Assembly: GCF_000502835.1 (NCBI RefSeq) | Contig: NZ_AYVL01000001.1 | Coordinates: forward strand, 147,745-202,089 | Reading direction: 5' to 3' | Length of the DNA: 54,345 bases | Source of the DNA: Mesorhizobium sp. LSJC280B00 | GTDB taxonomy: Bacteria; Pseudomonadota; Alphaproteobacteria; Rhizobiales; Rhizobiaceae | In this document: positions 1 through 11,919 of the stretch, piece after piece | How the letters are laid out: each line of letters opens with the position of its first letter | Numbering within the stretch: position 1 is the first letter of the stretch | The notes under the pieces: model-generated | Told to the model about the DNA's origin: nothing | Seen by the model: only the letters and a program-made list of their open reading frames with translations | The model's database searches: none | Program-made: the position numbers and the translations under genes

Positions 1-1141
1 CACCGAACGACACGGCATAGATGCCGTTCTTGACTGAGGCGATGATCTCGTCCGGCTCCATGTCGCCTCCTGTCATGTAGGTGTTTGTCATGCGCGGCAT
101 AGGCTCGTGCGCGTAACCTTGGCGTCGCCCGTTGCCGGTGGCTTTCATGCCCATCAGCCGGGCGTTCTGGCGGTCCTGCATGTAGCCGACCAGCTTGCCA
201 TCGTCGATCAGCACGTTATGGGCCGATGGCGTGCCCTCATCGTCGACGGTAAGCGAACCACGCCGCTCGGGCAGGGTGCCGTCGTCAACGACGGTGACGC
301 CTTTCGCCGCCACCTGCTGGCCAAGCAGGCCGGCGAAGGCCGACGTCTTCTTGCGGTTGAAATCGCCTTCCAGCCCGTGGCCGACGGCCTCGTGCAACAT
401 GACGCCCGGCCAGCCGCTCGACAGCACGATGTCGAAAGTGCCGGCAGGTGCTGGAACCGCTTCGAGATTGACCAGCGCTTGCCGCAATGCCTCCTTGGCC
501 GCGTGCCGCCAGCTGTCCTCGATCAGGAATTCACCAAAATCCTTGCGGCCTCCCATGCCGTAGGAGCCGCTCTCCTGGCGGTCGCCGTCGCCGACCACCA
601 CCGACACGTTGATCCTGACCAGCGGACGGATGTCGCGCACCATCTGGCCGTCGGCGCGCACGATCTCGACATGCTGCCAGGAGGCGGCGAGCGACGCCGT
701 CACCTGCCTGACGCGCGGATCCTCGGCCCGCAGCCATGCATCGATTTCCTGAAGCAGCTTGGCCTTGGCCTCGAAGGAAGGCGAGGGGATAGGGTTTCCG
801 TCGCTGTAGAGATGGCGGTTGGTGCGGGCAGGCGCTGCGGCAAGCGTGCCGGAATAGCCGCTCTTCACCGTCGAAACGGCATCGGCGGCGCGCAGCAGCG
901 AGGCTTCGGAGAGATCGCTGGAATGGGCGTAGCCGCTGGCTTCGCCGGCGACGGCGCGCAGGCCGAAACCCTGGTCGGTGTTGAAATTCGCGGTCTTCAG
1001 CTTGCCATTGTCGAACATCAGCGATTCGCTTTCGCTATATTCGAGAAACAGTTCGCCGTCGTCGGCGCCGTTAATAGTCTCGGCAACGATTTGCTTGATG
1101 CGATCGTCGGAAATGTCAAATTGGCCGATCAGGCTGTTCAT
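1..1141 (-). CDS. tldD: TldD metalloprotease, N-terminal part (gene runs off window start)
   Basis: About 380 N-terminal residues are visible, beginning MNSLIGQFDI at the ATG at 1139-1141 and remaining open to the window edge. TldD pairs with TldE (PmbA) as a zinc metalloprotease. The family is known for processing antitoxins and modified peptides. The zinc motif HEAVGH (HExxxH) is at about residues 250-255, followed by GLEGDFNRK, which is typical of TldD rather than TldE. TldD is usually about 470 residues, so roughly 90 C-terminal residues lie outside the window. A 138-bp gap separates it from the IalB-like gene on the same strand. The family call is firm; substrates cannot be read from the sequence. 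Confidence 0.95.
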   Translation of the reverse strand, partial: MNSLIGQFDISDDRIKQIVAETINGADDGELFLEYSESESLMFDNGKLKTANFNTDQGFGLRAVAGEASGYAHSSDLSEASLLRAADAVSTVKSGYSGTLAAAPARTNRHLYSDGNPIPSPSFEAKAKLLQEIDAWLRAEDPRVRQVTASLAASWQHVEIVRADGQMVRDIRPLVRINVSVVVGDGDRQESGSYGMGGRKDFGEFLIEDSWRHAAKEALRQALVNLEAVPAPAGTFDIVLSSGWPGVMLHEAVGHGLEGDFNRKKTSAFAGLLGQQVAAKGVTVVDDGTLPERRGSLTVDDEGTPSAHNVLIDDGKLVGYMQDRQNARLMGMKATGNGRRQGYAHEPMPRMTNTYMTGGDMEPDEIIASVKNGIYAVSFG

Positions 1142-1238
1142 GGCAGGTCCATTCGCAGGAGGATTGTTTCCCACGATGTAGGCGCGAAGGCCCGCACAGA
1201 CAATCTGAAATGAGATTTGCCGTGACCCGGCCGGTCAA

Positions 1239-1260
1239 CATCACTGGATCATCACTGGAT
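1239..1260. repeat. Two tandem copies of an 11-bp unit
   Basis: CATCACTGGAT occurs twice back to back in the gap between the IalB-like gene and tldD. It is directly visible. It may be only a replication-slippage duplication; no function is suggested. Confidence 0.8.
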
Positions 1261-1279
1261 CGTGCTACAAGACCCGGTC

Positions 1280-1804
1280 TCAAGGCAGGGCGGCGAAGCC
1301 GTCGGCGAAACCCTTGAGGTCGACGGGAATGCCGATCCCCTCTTCCGGCGTCTGGAAGACGATGAAGGTGGCGGACGTACCGGTCTTCAGCGTGTCGAGC
1401 AGCGGCTTTTCCAGGATGACCTCGGCATAGCAGCCGTCCTGGAAACAGCGCACGAAATACGCGCGGCCGATATCCTTGCCGTCGACATTGAGGCCGAGGC
1501 CGTTGGGCAACAGCACGCCGAGCGGCGCCAGCACACGCAGGATTTCGGCCTTGTTGTCGGCTGTGCGCAGCACGACAACGGAAAGACCCATTTCCGGACG
1601 GTCCTCGGCGACGACGTTCTGCATCATCACGCATTGTTCGGATGTAGCACCGGCGGGCGTATCGCAGATGATCGACCACGCCCCATGCGTTGACTTCACC
1701 GTGCCGCTTGGCTGCGCGGCATTGGCCAGGCCGGCGCCGGACAAGGCTATTGCGGCGGCAACAAAGATGACCTTCGCCAAGGTTCTCGAAAGCCAAGGGT
1801 TCAT
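1280..1804 (-). CDS. IalB-family (invasion-associated locus B) secreted protein
   Basis: About 174 residues starting MNPWLSRTLAK. This ATG was chosen because GGAG lies 6 nt upstream; a GTG 21 nt further upstream is possible but has no such site. A signal peptide of about 29 residues ends near ANA-AQP. The mature part has two cysteine pairs (IICDTPAG..EQC and YFVRCFQDGC) that fit the disulfide-bonded IalB fold. The family is widespread in Rhizobiales. It is named from Bartonella invasion, but here it is probably a general periplasmic or outer-membrane-associated protein of unknown role. It lies upstream of, and divergent from, coxB. Confidence 0.9.
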   Translation of the reverse strand: MNPWLSRTLAKVIFVAAAIALSGAGLANAAQPSGTVKSTHGAWSIICDTPAGATSEQCVMMQNVVAEDRPEMGLSVVVLRTADNKAEILRVLAPLGVLLPNGLGLNVDGKDIGRAYFVRCFQDGCYAEVILEKPLLDTLKTGTSATFIVFQTPEEGIGIPVDLKGFADGFAALP

Positions 1805-2163
1805 GACGGCTCCATTGCGAATCACGGCACTTTAAGCCGCACTAAACCCAAGTAAAGGACGAGACCCCGGCGATCCGCCCCGACACAGGCAACAATGCGC
1901 TTTTCCGTGCCAATTTCGCCCTAATTGCGACGGTTCCGCGCGCCGCGCAGCTCATTCTACCCGGATGCCGCTCTGGTGATTCGCGGCGAGCCGTCACCGC
2001 ACGAAGCCAGCGCCGCGCTTGCGCGCAAAAATGCCGCACGGGTTCCGGCGCTCCTTTCTTGCGGAGGCAAATAGAGTATGGTTTGAACCAGCCTTGAATT
2101 GTCCGGGATTCCCGTCCCGGCATTGTTCGACATTCTTGCGGTCCGATCGCGAGGAACTGGGAG
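1805..2163. other. Divergent intergenic region between the IalB-like gene and coxB
   Basis: About 360 bp with no credible gene; the open frames here lack coding character. It contains a 12-bp inverted repeat TGGTTTGAACCA (2079-2090). It also has a small stem-loop, CCGGGA/TCCCGG with a 6-nt loop (2103-2120), in the probable coxB leader. GAGGAA at 2150-2155 is a good ribosome site for coxB. I could not fix a -35/-10 pair with confidence. Confidence 0.6.
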
Positions 2164-4745
<2,582 letters not shown>

Positions 4746-4767
4746 GCGGTTGCCTCCTTTAATACGG

Positions 4768-4791
4768 AACCGCCGGCCGGCCGGCGGTTTT
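4768..4791 (+). terminator. Perfect 22-bp palindrome with T tail between coxA and ctaB
   Basis: AACCGCCGGCC is followed at once by its exact reverse complement (4768-4789) and the sequence runs into TTTT (4788-4791). As RNA it could form a 9-bp stem with a 4-nt loop. It might partly terminate transcription after coxA, so that assembly genes are expressed less than structural subunits, or it might protect the coxBA mRNA 3' end. The structure is seen; the role is inferred. Confidence 0.45.
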
Positions 4792-4821
4792 GGCCAACGG
4801 AATGATGGACTTTAAGTACGC

Positions 4822-5766
4822 ATGGCCCTTGCCGAAGACAGACTGATTGACGAGCCAGGCTTCCGCATGTCGGAAGCGACGGCGGGCGATTTCTTCGCCC
4901 TGCTGAAGCCGCGCGTCATGTCGCTGGTGGTGTTCACTGCGTTTGTCGGCATGGTCGCCGCCCCGGTGACCATCAATCCGCTGCTGGCGGTGATCGCGAT
5001 CCTGGCTATTGCCATCGGCGCCGGCGCCTCCGGTGCGCTCAACATGTGGTATGACGCAGACATCGATGCGGTGATGACGCGCACCGCCGGCCGTCCCGTG
5101 CCGGCCGGCCGCATCCGGCCAGGCGAGGCATTGAGTTTCGGGCTGGTGCTGTCGGTTCTGTCGGTGATGACGCTCGGCGTGCTGGTCAACTGGTTGGCAG
5201 CATCGCTTCTGGCCTTCACGATCTTTTTCTATGCCGTCATCTATACGATGTGGCTGAAGCGCTGGACGCCGCAGAACATCGTCATCGGCGGGGCTGCCGG
5301 TGCCATTCCGCCGGTCATAGGCTGGGCGGCGGTAACCGGATCGGTGAGCCTCGAAAGCTTGGTGCTGTTCCTGATCATTTTCCTGTGGACGCCACCGCAT
5401 TTCTGGGCGCTCGCGCTCTTCAAGTCGGAGGACTACGCCAAGGCAGGCATTCCGATGATGCCGAATGTCGCCGGCCAGGCCTCGACCAGACGCCAGATCT
5501 TTGCCTATGCGCTGGTCCTCGCGCCGGTTGGCGTGCTGCCCTGGGTTCTCGGGTTCACCACGCCGGTCTATGGCATCCTTGCATTGCTGCTCGGCGCCGG
5601 CTTCGTCTGGTATGCGTGGAAGGTGCTGCAAATGGCCGATGACGACCGGGCGATGAAGCCGGCCAAGGCCTTGTTCGGCTATTCGCTGCTCTATCTCTTC
5701 GCCATCTTCGCCGCCTACCTTGGCGATTGTGTCGTCTCGCGCGCGCTGACCATTGGTGGAGCATGA
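4822..5766 (+). CDS. ctaB: Protoheme IX farnesyltransferase (heme O synthase)
   Basis: 314 residues. It transfers a farnesyl group to protoheme to give heme O, the precursor of heme a for this oxidase. It is a UbiA-family membrane prenyltransferase with about nine membrane segments. The first Asp-rich motif is N74-M-W-Y-D78-A-D-I-D82, followed by [12 protein letters not shown]. The second conserved region is [22 protein letters not shown]. The ATG at 4822 has only a weak ribosome site; M16 (4867) is the alternative. Its stop overlaps the next start (ATGA). Confidence 0.97.
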   Translation: MALAEDRLIDEPGFRMSEATAGDFFALLKPRVMSLVVFTAFVGMVAAPVTINPLLAVIAILAIAIGAGASGALNMWYDADIDAVMTRTAGRPVPAGRIRPGEALSFGLVLSVLSVMTLGVLVNWLAASLLAFTIFFYAVIYTMWLKRWTPQNIVIGGAAGAIPPVIGWAAVTGSVSLESLVLFLIIFLWTPPHFWALALFKSEDYAKAGIPMMPNVAGQASTRRQIFAYALVLAPVGVLPWVLGFTTPVYGILALLLGAGFVWYAWKVLQMADDDRAMKPAKALFGYSLLYLFAIFAAYLGDCVVSRALTIGGA

Positions 5767-5930
5767 GCATGGCCGAAAAGAAGCTTGAACTGGTCACGCT
5801 GACCGAACGTCAGCAGAAGGCCCGCCGCAATCGCTCGGCCGCAATCGGTTTCGCGCTGGCGGCGCTGGTCGTCATATTCTACGTCGCGACCATCGTGAAA
5901 TTTGGTCACAGTTTCCCCGGCTCGATGTGA
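5763..5930 (+). CDS. Small single-pass membrane protein of the oxidase operon (CoxF-like)
   Basis: 55 residues: [18 protein letters not shown], a basic stretch KARRNR, then one membrane segment (about 23-43) and a short tail ending FPGSM. The start overlaps the ctaB stop as ATGA, so translation is probably coupled. The third codon, also ATG (5769), has GGAG 7 nt upstream and may be the real start. Alphaproteobacterial oxidase operons often carry such a short gene (CoxF or 'hypothetical') between ctaB and ctaG. Orientation with a cytoplasmic N-terminus is expected from the basic residues. Its function in oxidase assembly is unproven. Confidence 0.85.
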   Translation: MSMAEKKLELVTLTERQQKARRNRSAAIGFALAALVVIFYVATIVKFGHSFPGSM

Positions 5931-5937
5931 GCTCACA

Positions 5938-6570
5938 ATGACCAGGCAAACAGTCACCGATCCTACGAAGAAAAACACGAACCGCGTCGTCGCTGGCGTC
6001 TGCATCGCGTTTTTCGGCGGCATGATCGGCATGGCCTACGCCGCGGTACCACTCTATGCGATGTTCTGCCAGGCGACAGGCTACGGCGGCACCGTCAAAC
6101 GGGCGACCCAGCAATATGCCGATCGGGTGCTCGATCGCGACATCACCATCCGCTTCGACGCCAACACCGCCGGCGTTCCCTGGCAATTCCAGCCGGTCGC
6201 CCGCTCGATCACCATCAAGATCGGCGAAACCGCCGAGGCGCATTTCAGCGCGACCAACAAATTCAACCGTCCCATCACTGGACGCGCCACCTTCAACGTG
6301 CAGCCGGAACTGGCCGGACCTTACTTCAACAAGGTCGAGTGTTTCTGCTTCACCGACACGACGCTGAAGCCGGGCGAGACACTGGACATGCCGGTCGTCT
6401 TCTATGTCGATCCCGACATCGTCAACGCGCCGGAATTGAAGGATCTGACGACGATTACCCTGTCCTACACGATGTTCCCGGTCGACAAGACCAAGCCGGT
6501 CGCATCATCGGTGCCGGCCGACGGCCGCCGCAACAAGATTTCAGATACCGAAGCAAGCCTCGGGGGTTGA
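5938..6570 (+). CDS. ctaG: CtaG/Cox11 copper chaperone for oxidase assembly
   Basis: 210 residues starting [12 protein letters not shown] at 5938; this start avoids overlap with the preceding gene. CtaG delivers copper to the CuB site of subunit I. There is one N-terminal membrane anchor (about 17-40) followed by a periplasmic immunoglobulin-like domain. The copper-binding CFCF motif is present in KVECFCFTD, and the N-terminal conserved stretch [15 protein letters not shown] is intact, including its Cys. It ends 1 nt before coxC. Confidence 0.97.
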   Translation: MTRQTVTDPTKKNTNRVVAGVCIAFFGGMIGMAYAAVPLYAMFCQATGYGGTVKRATQQYADRVLDRDITIRFDANTAGVPWQFQPVARSITIKIGETAEAHFSATNKFNRPITGRATFNVQPELAGPYFNKVECFCFTDTTLKPGETLDMPVVFYVDPDIVNAPELKDLTTITLSYTMFPVDKTKPVASSVPADGRRNKISDTEASLGG

Positions 6571-6571
6571 T

Positions 6572-7453
6572 ATGGCAGACGCACACGCAAAACCACAACA
6601 TGACTACCACCTTGTCGACCCGAGCCCGTGGCCTTTCCTGGGCTCCGTCGGGGCGCTGGTGACCGCGTTCGGCGGCGTCTGTTACATGCAATACCTCAAG
6701 GGCGGCGATTTCCCGATCTTCGGTTTCAATGTCGCCAATCCATGGCTGTTCTTCATCGGCCTGCTGATCGTCATCTACACGATGTTCGCCTGGTGGTCGG
6801 ATACGATCAAGGAAGCGCATGAGGGACACCACACCCGTGTCGTGTCGCTGCATCTGCGCTACGGCATGATCATGTTCATCGCCTCCGAGGTGATGTTCTT
6901 CGTCGCCTGGTTCTGGGCCTTCTTCGACGCCAGCCTGTTTCCGGGCGAGGTCCATCAATACGCCCGTACCGCCTTCACCGGCGGCGTCTGGCCACCCAAG
7001 GGCCTCGAAGTTCTCGACCCTTTCCATCTGCCGCTCTACAACACCGTCATCCTGCTTCTGTCAGGTACCACGGTGACCTGGGCGCACCACTCGCTCATCC
7101 ACGGCGACCGCAAGGGCCTGATCAATGGCTTGGTGCTGACCGTCGGCCTCGGCATGCTGTTCACCATGGTGCAGGCCTACGAGTACATGCACGCGCCGTT
7201 CGGCTTCAGGGATTCGATCTACGGCGCCACCTTCTTCATGGCGACCGGCTTCCATGGTTTCCACGTCATCATCGGCACGATCTTCCTGTTGGTCTGCCTG
7301 ATCCGCGCCATGAAGGGCGACTTCACGCCCAAGCAGCATTTCGGCTTCGAGGCCGCCGCCTGGTATTGGCACTTCGTCGACGTGGTGTGGCTGTTCCTGT
7401 TTGCCTCGATCTACGTCTGGGCATCGAACGGCGCGATGATCGAACCGCACTGA
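6572..7453 (+). CDS. coxC: Cytochrome c oxidase subunit III
   Basis: 293 residues with seven predicted membrane segments. Subunit III stabilises the catalytic core and is usual in A-type oxidases. Family signatures include [21 protein letters not shown], whose conserved Glu lies in the proton-antenna region, and [15 protein letters not shown]. The C-terminal part [15 protein letters not shown] is also typical. It starts 1 nt after the ctaG stop, so it is translated from the same transcript, and it is followed by a strong terminator-like hairpin. Confidence 0.98.
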   Translation: MADAHAKPQHDYHLVDPSPWPFLGSVGALVTAFGGVCYMQYLKGGDFPIFGFNVANPWLFFIGLLIVIYTMFAWWSDTIKEAHEGHHTRVVSLHLRYGMIMFIASEVMFFVAWFWAFFDASLFPGEVHQYARTAFTGGVWPPKGLEVLDPFHLPLYNTVILLLSGTTVTWAHHSLIHGDRKGLINGLVLTVGLGMLFTMVQAYEYMHAPFGFRDSIYGATFFMATGFHGFHVIIGTIFLLVCLIRAMKGDFTPKQHFGFEAAAWYWHFVDVVWLFLFASIYVWASNGAMIEPH

Positions 7454-7474
7454 GATCGAGCTGAGGAAATCGAC

Positions 7475-7509
7475 AAGGCGGCTGCGGCGACGTGGCCGCC
7501 TTATCTTTT
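7475..7509 (+). terminator. Rho-independent terminator candidate after coxC
   Basis: An 8-bp perfect stem, AAGGCGGC (7475-7482) with GCCGCCTT (7495-7502), has a 12-nt loop and is followed by ATCTTTT. It lies 21 bp after the coxC stop. It probably ends or attenuates the oxidase transcript before the DUF983-surf1 pair. Confidence 0.65.
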
Positions 7510-7536
7510 GCGGCAAATGCTCCTAGGATGGACCTC

Positions 7537-7923
7537 ATGAGCGACGACAAGGCGATCTGGCCACCAATCGATCCGATCTCGGCCGGCTTGCATGGCCGCT
7601 GCCCCCGCTGTGGCGAGGGCAAGCTGTTCTCCGGGTTCCTCACGGTCGATGATCGCTGCTCCAATTGCGGCCTCGATTATTCCTTCGCCGATGCCGGCGA
7701 CGGGCCGGCGGTGTTCGTTATCCTGATCATCGGCTTTATCGTCGTCGGCCTGGCGTTGTGGATGGAGGTGACGCTCAATCCGCCGCTCTGGCTGCATCTG
7801 CTGCTGTGGATTCCGCTGACGCTGGTGCTTTGCCTGGCGGCGCTCCGGCTGATCAAGGGCGTGCTGCTGACGCTGCAATACCGCAACAAGGCGGCCGAGG
7901 GCCGGCTGGACCGCGGCGAATGA
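7537..7923 (+). CDS. DUF983 membrane protein with two CxxC motifs
   Basis: 128 residues starting MSDDKAIWPP; AGGA lies 8 nt upstream of this ATG. An in-frame ATG 9 nt earlier (7528) is possible. The N-terminal half has a zinc-ribbon-like pair, CPRCGEGKLF and CSNCGLDY. Two membrane segments follow (about 58-80 and 84-105). DUF983 genes regularly sit between coxC and surf1 in alphaproteobacteria, so a role in oxidase biogenesis or copper handling is a reasonable inference, but none is established. The stop overlaps the surf1 start. Confidence 0.9.
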   Translation: MSDDKAIWPPIDPISAGLHGRCPRCGEGKLFSGFLTVDDRCSNCGLDYSFADAGDGPAVFVILIIGFIVVGLALWMEVTLNPPLWLHLLLWIPLTLVLCLAALRLIKGVLLTLQYRNKAAEGRLDRGE

Positions 7924-8675
7924 GCGAGGCATCCGGTTCGGTGGCCGGCCGGTCGCGGCCGAAGCGCGCATTGGCACTCGGCCTGGGTATCGTCGTGTTT
8001 TTGATCCTGCTGGCGCTCGGCACCTGGCAGGTTCAGCGCCTGCACTGGAAAGAGGGCCTTCTCCAGACGATAGACCAGCGCACGCATTCGGCGCCTGTGC
8101 CATTGGCCGAGCTCGAAAAGCGGTTTGCTGCCGCCGGCGACGTGGACTACACGCCGGTGACAGTGACCGGCACTTTCCTGCATCAAGACGAGCGGCATTT
8201 CCTCGCCACCTGGGAAGGCCAGTCCGGTTTCAACGTCTTCACGCCGCTACAGCTCGACGATGGCCGTTTCGTGCTGATCAACCGCGGCTTCGTGCCTTAC
8301 GATTTCAAGGATCCAGCCAAGCGGCCGCAGGGGCAGGTAACGGGCAAAGTGACGGTGACGGGGCTCGCCCGCAACCCGCTGCCGGCCAAGCCCTCGATGA
8401 TGCTTCCCGACAATGATCCGCAGAAGAATATCTTCTACTGGAAAGATCGTGACGCGATGGCCTCGAGCGCCGGCCTGCCGACAGGTGCGGCGCTGGTGCC
8501 GATCTTCATCGATGCGAACGCCACGCCCAACCCCGGCGGGCTGCCAGTTGGAGGTGTCACCGTCATCGACCTGCCGAACAGCCATCTGCAATATGCGATA
8601 ACCTGGTACGGCCTTGCCGCCGCCCTTGCCGGCGTCCTGATCTCCTGGCTCCGCCGCCCGGCGAAAGACCAATGA
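7920..8675 (+). CDS. SURF1-family oxidase assembly protein
   Basis: 251 residues starting MSEASGSVAG at an ATGA overlap with DUF983. SURF1 proteins aid heme a insertion into subunit I. The layout is typical: an N-terminal membrane segment (about 17-38, followed by GTWQVQRLHWK), a periplasmic domain with RGFVPYDFKDP, and a C-terminal membrane segment preceded by NSHLQYAITWYGLA, a hallmark of the family. The reading frame is open upstream but that part is DUF983 coding sequence. Confidence 0.95.
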   Translation: MSEASGSVAGRSRPKRALALGLGIVVFLILLALGTWQVQRLHWKEGLLQTIDQRTHSAPVPLAELEKRFAAAGDVDYTPVTVTGTFLHQDERHFLATWEGQSGFNVFTPLQLDDGRFVLINRGFVPYDFKDPAKRPQGQVTGKVTVTGLARNPLPAKPSMMLPDNDPQKNIFYWKDRDAMASSAGLPTGAALVPIFIDANATPNPGGLPVGGVTVIDLPNSHLQYAITWYGLAAALAGVLISWLRRPAKDQ

Positions 8676-8782
8676 TCGCCGCCACTACCCTTGACAGGGC
8701 AGGGCCGCGCACCTCATTTCGCGCCTTGAGCTCAGAAGTCATAGTCCGATCAACCGGCCTACAATCAGCGTAAGATGCAATC

Positions 8783-9787
8783 ATGCTTTATACAAAGCCG
8801 CCGCTGACCATCCGGCTCTGCCAGCCCCGCGGTTTCTGTGCGGGCGTTGACCGTGCCATCCAGATCGTCGTGCTGGCGCTGAAGAAATACGGCGCGCCGG
8901 TCTATGTCCGCCACGAGATCGTGCACAACCGCTACGTCGTCGAAGGGCTGCAAAGCCTTGGCGCGGTGTTCATCGAGGAGCTCTCCGAGATCCCGCCCGA
9001 GCATCGCCAGAGCCCGGTCGTCTTTTCGGCGCATGGCGTGCCGAAATCTGTGCCGGCCGACGCCCAGTCCCGCAACCTGTTCTATCTCGACGCGACTTGC
9101 CCGCTGGTCTCGAAAGTCCATAAGCAGGCGATGCGCCATCAGCGGCTTGGCCGCCACGTGCTCTTGATCGGCCATGCCGCGCATCCGGAGGTGATCGGCA
9201 CAATGGGCCAGTTGCCGGACGGCGCGGTCACTCTGATCGAGACCGAGGCCGACGCCGCAAGCTTCGTGCCCGCAGACTCGCAAGCGCTCGGCTTCGTCAC
9301 CCAGACGACGCTGTCGGTCGAGGACACCGCCGGTATTATCCGCGCCCTGCGGCAGCGTTTTCCCGAGCTGCACGCGCCGGCGGCGGAATCGATCTGTTAT
9401 GCCACCACCAATCGCCAGGAAGCGGTCAAGGAAACAGCGGCCGGCGCCGATCTCTTCCTGGTTGTCGGCGCACCTAACTCCTCCAACTCGCGGCGCCTGG
9501 TCGAAGTGGCCGAGCGCGCCGGCGCCTCGATGTCGCTTCTTGTGCAGCGCGCCTCCGAAATTCCGTGGAATGAGATTGCCGGCATTTCGACGCTCGGCCT
9601 GTCGGCGGGCGCCTCGGCGCCGGAGATCATCGTCGACGAGATCGTCGATGCGTTCAGGCAGCGCTTCGACGTGACCATCGAGCTGGCCGTGACGGCGACG
9701 GAGACGGAGGACTTTCCGGTGATGCGGGTGTTGCGCGATGTCGAACTGACGGCTGCCGACATGGCCTTCGTCAACGGGGCCGCGTAG
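8783..9787 (+). CDS. ispH: 4-hydroxy-3-methylbut-2-enyl diphosphate reductase
   Basis: 334 residues. IspH performs the last step of the non-mevalonate isoprenoid pathway, reducing HMBPP to IPP and DMAPP with a [4Fe-4S] cluster. The three cluster cysteines are C19 ([10 protein letters not shown]), C106 ([13 protein letters not shown]) and C205 ([10 protein letters not shown]). The catalytic region [10 protein letters not shown] and the substrate loop [15 protein letters not shown] are also present. It starts after a 107-bp gap from surf1 and is followed 5 bp later by thrB, an order common in Rhizobiales. Confidence 0.98.
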   Translation: MLYTKPPLTIRLCQPRGFCAGVDRAIQIVVLALKKYGAPVYVRHEIVHNRYVVEGLQSLGAVFIEELSEIPPEHRQSPVVFSAHGVPKSVPADAQSRNLFYLDATCPLVSKVHKQAMRHQRLGRHVLLIGHAAHPEVIGTMGQLPDGAVTLIETEADAASFVPADSQALGFVTQTTLSVEDTAGIIRALRQRFPELHAPAAESICYATTNRQEAVKETAAGADLFLVVGAPNSSNSRRLVEVAERAGASMSLLVQRASEIPWNEIAGISTLGLSAGASAPEIIVDEIVDAFRQRFDVTIELAVTATETEDFPVMRVLRDVELTAADMAFVNGAA

Positions 9788-9792
9788 CAACG

Positions 9793-10755
9793 ATGGCGGT
9801 TTACACCGACGTCAACGAGGGCGAGCTCGGCGCATTCCTCAGGAACTATCCGGTCGGCGACCTCTTGTCCTACAAGGGCATCGCCGAAGGTACCGAAAAC
9901 TCGAATTTTCTGCTGCACACCAGCAGCGGCTCCTACATCCTGACGCTTTACGAGAAGCGCGTCGACAAGGCTGACCTGCCGTTCTTTCTCGGCCTCATGG
10001 CCCACCTCGCCAGAAAGGGCATTTCGTGCCCGCTCCCGGTCACCGCACATGATGGCGGTGTGATCGGAACACTTGCCGGCCGGCCGGCGGTCATCATCAC
10101 CTTTCTCGAAGGCCTGTCGCTGCGGCGGCCGACGGCTGCGCATTGCGGCGAGGTCGGCAAGGCGCTGGCGGCACTGCATCTCGCCGGCGCGGATTTTCCG
10201 ATGACCCGCCCCAACGCCCTTGCCATCGATGGCTGGCGCAAGCTGTGGAATGCCGCCCGCGCCCGCGCCGACGAGGTCGAGCCGGGACTGGCTGCCGAGG
10301 TCGATGCCGATTTCGCCGATTTCGAGCGGAACTGGCCGAACGGTCTGCCGCGAGGCATCATCCATGCCGATCTTTTCCCGGACAATGTGTTCTTCCTCGG
10401 CGAGAAACTGTCCGGGCTGATCGACTTCTATTTCGCCTGCAACGACCTCTACGCCTATGACGTTGCCACGTGCCTGAACGCCTGGTGCTTCGAGAAGGAT
10501 TTTTCCTTCAATCTGACCAAGGGCACGGCGCTGCTTGCCGGCTACCAAAGCGTGCGGCCGTTGAGCAGTGACGAGAAAGCTGCGCTGCCGATGCTGGCGC
10601 GCGGCTCGGCGCTGCGCTTCATGCTGACCCGGCTCTACGACTGGCTGACGGTCCCGGACGGCGGGCTGGTGATGAAACGCGACCCGACCGAGTATATCCG
10701 CCGGATGCGCTTCCACCGGGCGATCAACTCTCCTTCCGAATATGGACTGACATGA
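9793..10755 (+). CDS. thrB: Homoserine kinase, APH-fold type
   Basis: 320 residues. It phosphorylates homoserine in threonine synthesis. This is the aminoglycoside-phosphotransferase-like homoserine kinase of alpha- and other proteobacteria, not the GHMP type. The catalytic loop is [14 protein letters not shown] (His-x-Asp-x4-Asn) and the metal-binding Asp is in [11 protein letters not shown]. thrC lies elsewhere in the window (19526-20923) on the other strand, so the last two threonine genes are not in one operon. The stop overlaps the rnhA start (ATGA). Confidence 0.96.
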   Translation: MAVYTDVNEGELGAFLRNYPVGDLLSYKGIAEGTENSNFLLHTSSGSYILTLYEKRVDKADLPFFLGLMAHLARKGISCPLPVTAHDGGVIGTLAGRPAVIITFLEGLSLRRPTAAHCGEVGKALAALHLAGADFPMTRPNALAIDGWRKLWNAARARADEVEPGLAAEVDADFADFERNWPNGLPRGIIHADLFPDNVFFLGEKLSGLIDFYFACNDLYAYDVATCLNAWCFEKDFSFNLTKGTALLAGYQSVRPLSSDEKAALPMLARGSALRFMLTRLYDWLTVPDGGLVMKRDPTEYIRRMRFHRAINSPSEYGLT

Positions 10756-11279
10756 CCAAGCGCGTTGAAATCTTCACCGATGGTGCCTGTTCGGGCAATC
10801 CCGGGCCTGGCGGCTGGGGCGCAATCCTGCGCTTCAACGGCGCAATTAAGGAGCTCCATGGCGGCGAGGCTGCCACCACCAACAACCGTATGGAACTGTT
10901 GGCGGCCATCTCGGCGCTTAATGCGCTCAAGGAGCCCTGCGCCGTCGATCTTTATACCGACAGCAACTATGTCAAGGACGGTATTTTCAGCTGGATCGAC
11001 GGCTGGAAGCGCAACGGCTGGAAGACGGCCGCCAGGCAGCCGGTGAAGAATGCCGAGCTGTGGCAGCAGCTCGACGCGGCGCGTAACCGCCATCAGGTCA
11101 CCTGGCATTGGGTCAAGGGCCATGCCGGCCATCCCGAGAACGAGCGCGCCGACGAATTGGCGCGGCTCGGCATGGCGCCATTCAAGAAAGGCCTCGTCAA
11201 GACTGCGGCGCCAGAACCAGGTTCGCAGTCAAAGCAGCCGGCCGCCACAAAGGCGCGGCGCTCGACGCAAAGCTATTGA
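10752..11279 (+). CDS. rnhA: Ribonuclease HI
   Basis: 175 residues. It degrades the RNA strand of RNA-DNA hybrids. The catalytic residues fall exactly at E. coli numbering: D10 ([11 protein letters not shown]), E48 (NNRMELLA), D70 (YTDSNYV), H124 and D134 (ERADELA). The basic handle [15 protein letters not shown] is present. A C-terminal tail of about 25 residues beyond the core is low-complexity and basic ([15 protein letters not shown]). It is translationally coupled to thrB by an ATGA overlap. Confidence 0.98.
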   Translation: MTKRVEIFTDGACSGNPGPGGWGAILRFNGAIKELHGGEAATTNNRMELLAAISALNALKEPCAVDLYTDSNYVKDGIFSWIDGWKRNGWKTAARQPVKNAELWQQLDAARNRHQVTWHWVKGHAGHPENERADELARLGMAPFKKGLVKTAAPEPGSQSKQPAATKARRSTQSY

Positions 11280-11321
11280 ATTCCGGCTGCGGGTCCGCTC
11301 TCTGGCAGGAAAGCTCTTATC

Positions 11322-11915
11322 ATGCCGATTGCATACTACATCACGCATCCCCAGGTTCAGGTCGATGCCAACGTTCCAGTGCCGGAGTGGGGACTGTCCG
11401 ACATCGGGCGAGCGAGAACATCTGCAATGCTCGATCAGCCGTGGGTTGGGTCGATCCGGCGGATCGTGTCGTCGGGTGAACGCAAGGCGATAGAAACCGC
11501 CGAGATACTCGGAAGGCATCTCCGCCTTGCAGTCGAGGTGAGGGAACGGATGCATGAGAATGACCGATCGGCAACCGGTTTCCTGCCGCCATCGGAGTTC
11601 GAAGCGGTCGCCGACCAATTCTTCGCCAATCCAAACAGCAGCATTCGTGGATGGGAGCCAGCTATCGAAGCCCAGCGTCGTATTCTAAGCGAGGTAGACA
11701 CTGTGCTACGCACCGACGCCGCCGTCGACGTTGCTTTCATAGGTCACGGAGGTGTCGGAACGCTCCTGCTGCTCTCTTTGAGCGGTCGGGAAATCAGCCG
11801 CGAGGCGGATCAGCCAGCGGGCGGTGGGAACTACTTCGCATACGATATCAGCGCGCGTCGCGTTATCCATGGATGGCAGCCGATCGACAGGCCGACGCAG
11901 CGCCGCGACAGTTAA
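11322..11915 (+). CDS. Histidine-phosphatase-like protein with altered RHG motif
   Basis: 197 residues of the histidine phosphatase (phosphoglycerate mutase-like) superfamily. The usual N-terminal Arg-His-Gly is replaced by IAYYITHPQV: the nucleophile His is kept, but Thr and Pro stand where Arg and Gly are expected. The second conserved Arg (SSGERKAIETAE), the acid region RERMHEND and the second His (FIGHGGVG) are retained. It may be a phosphatase with a changed pocket. Substrate unknown. It converges with the DUF2938 gene, 4 bp away. Confidence 0.8.
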   Translation: MPIAYYITHPQVQVDANVPVPEWGLSDIGRARTSAMLDQPWVGSIRRIVSSGERKAIETAEILGRHLRLAVEVRERMHENDRSATGFLPPSEFEAVADQFFANPNSSIRGWEPAIEAQRRILSEVDTVLRTDAAVDVAFIGHGGVGTLLLLSLSGREISREADQPAGGGNYFAYDISARRVIHGWQPIDRPTQRRDS

Positions 11916-11919
11916 TTAC

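Noticed and set aside
107..1213. 368-residue plus-strand open frame
   Set aside because: It is antisense to the TldD frame, which has the HExxxH motif; the plus-strand translation shows no domain.
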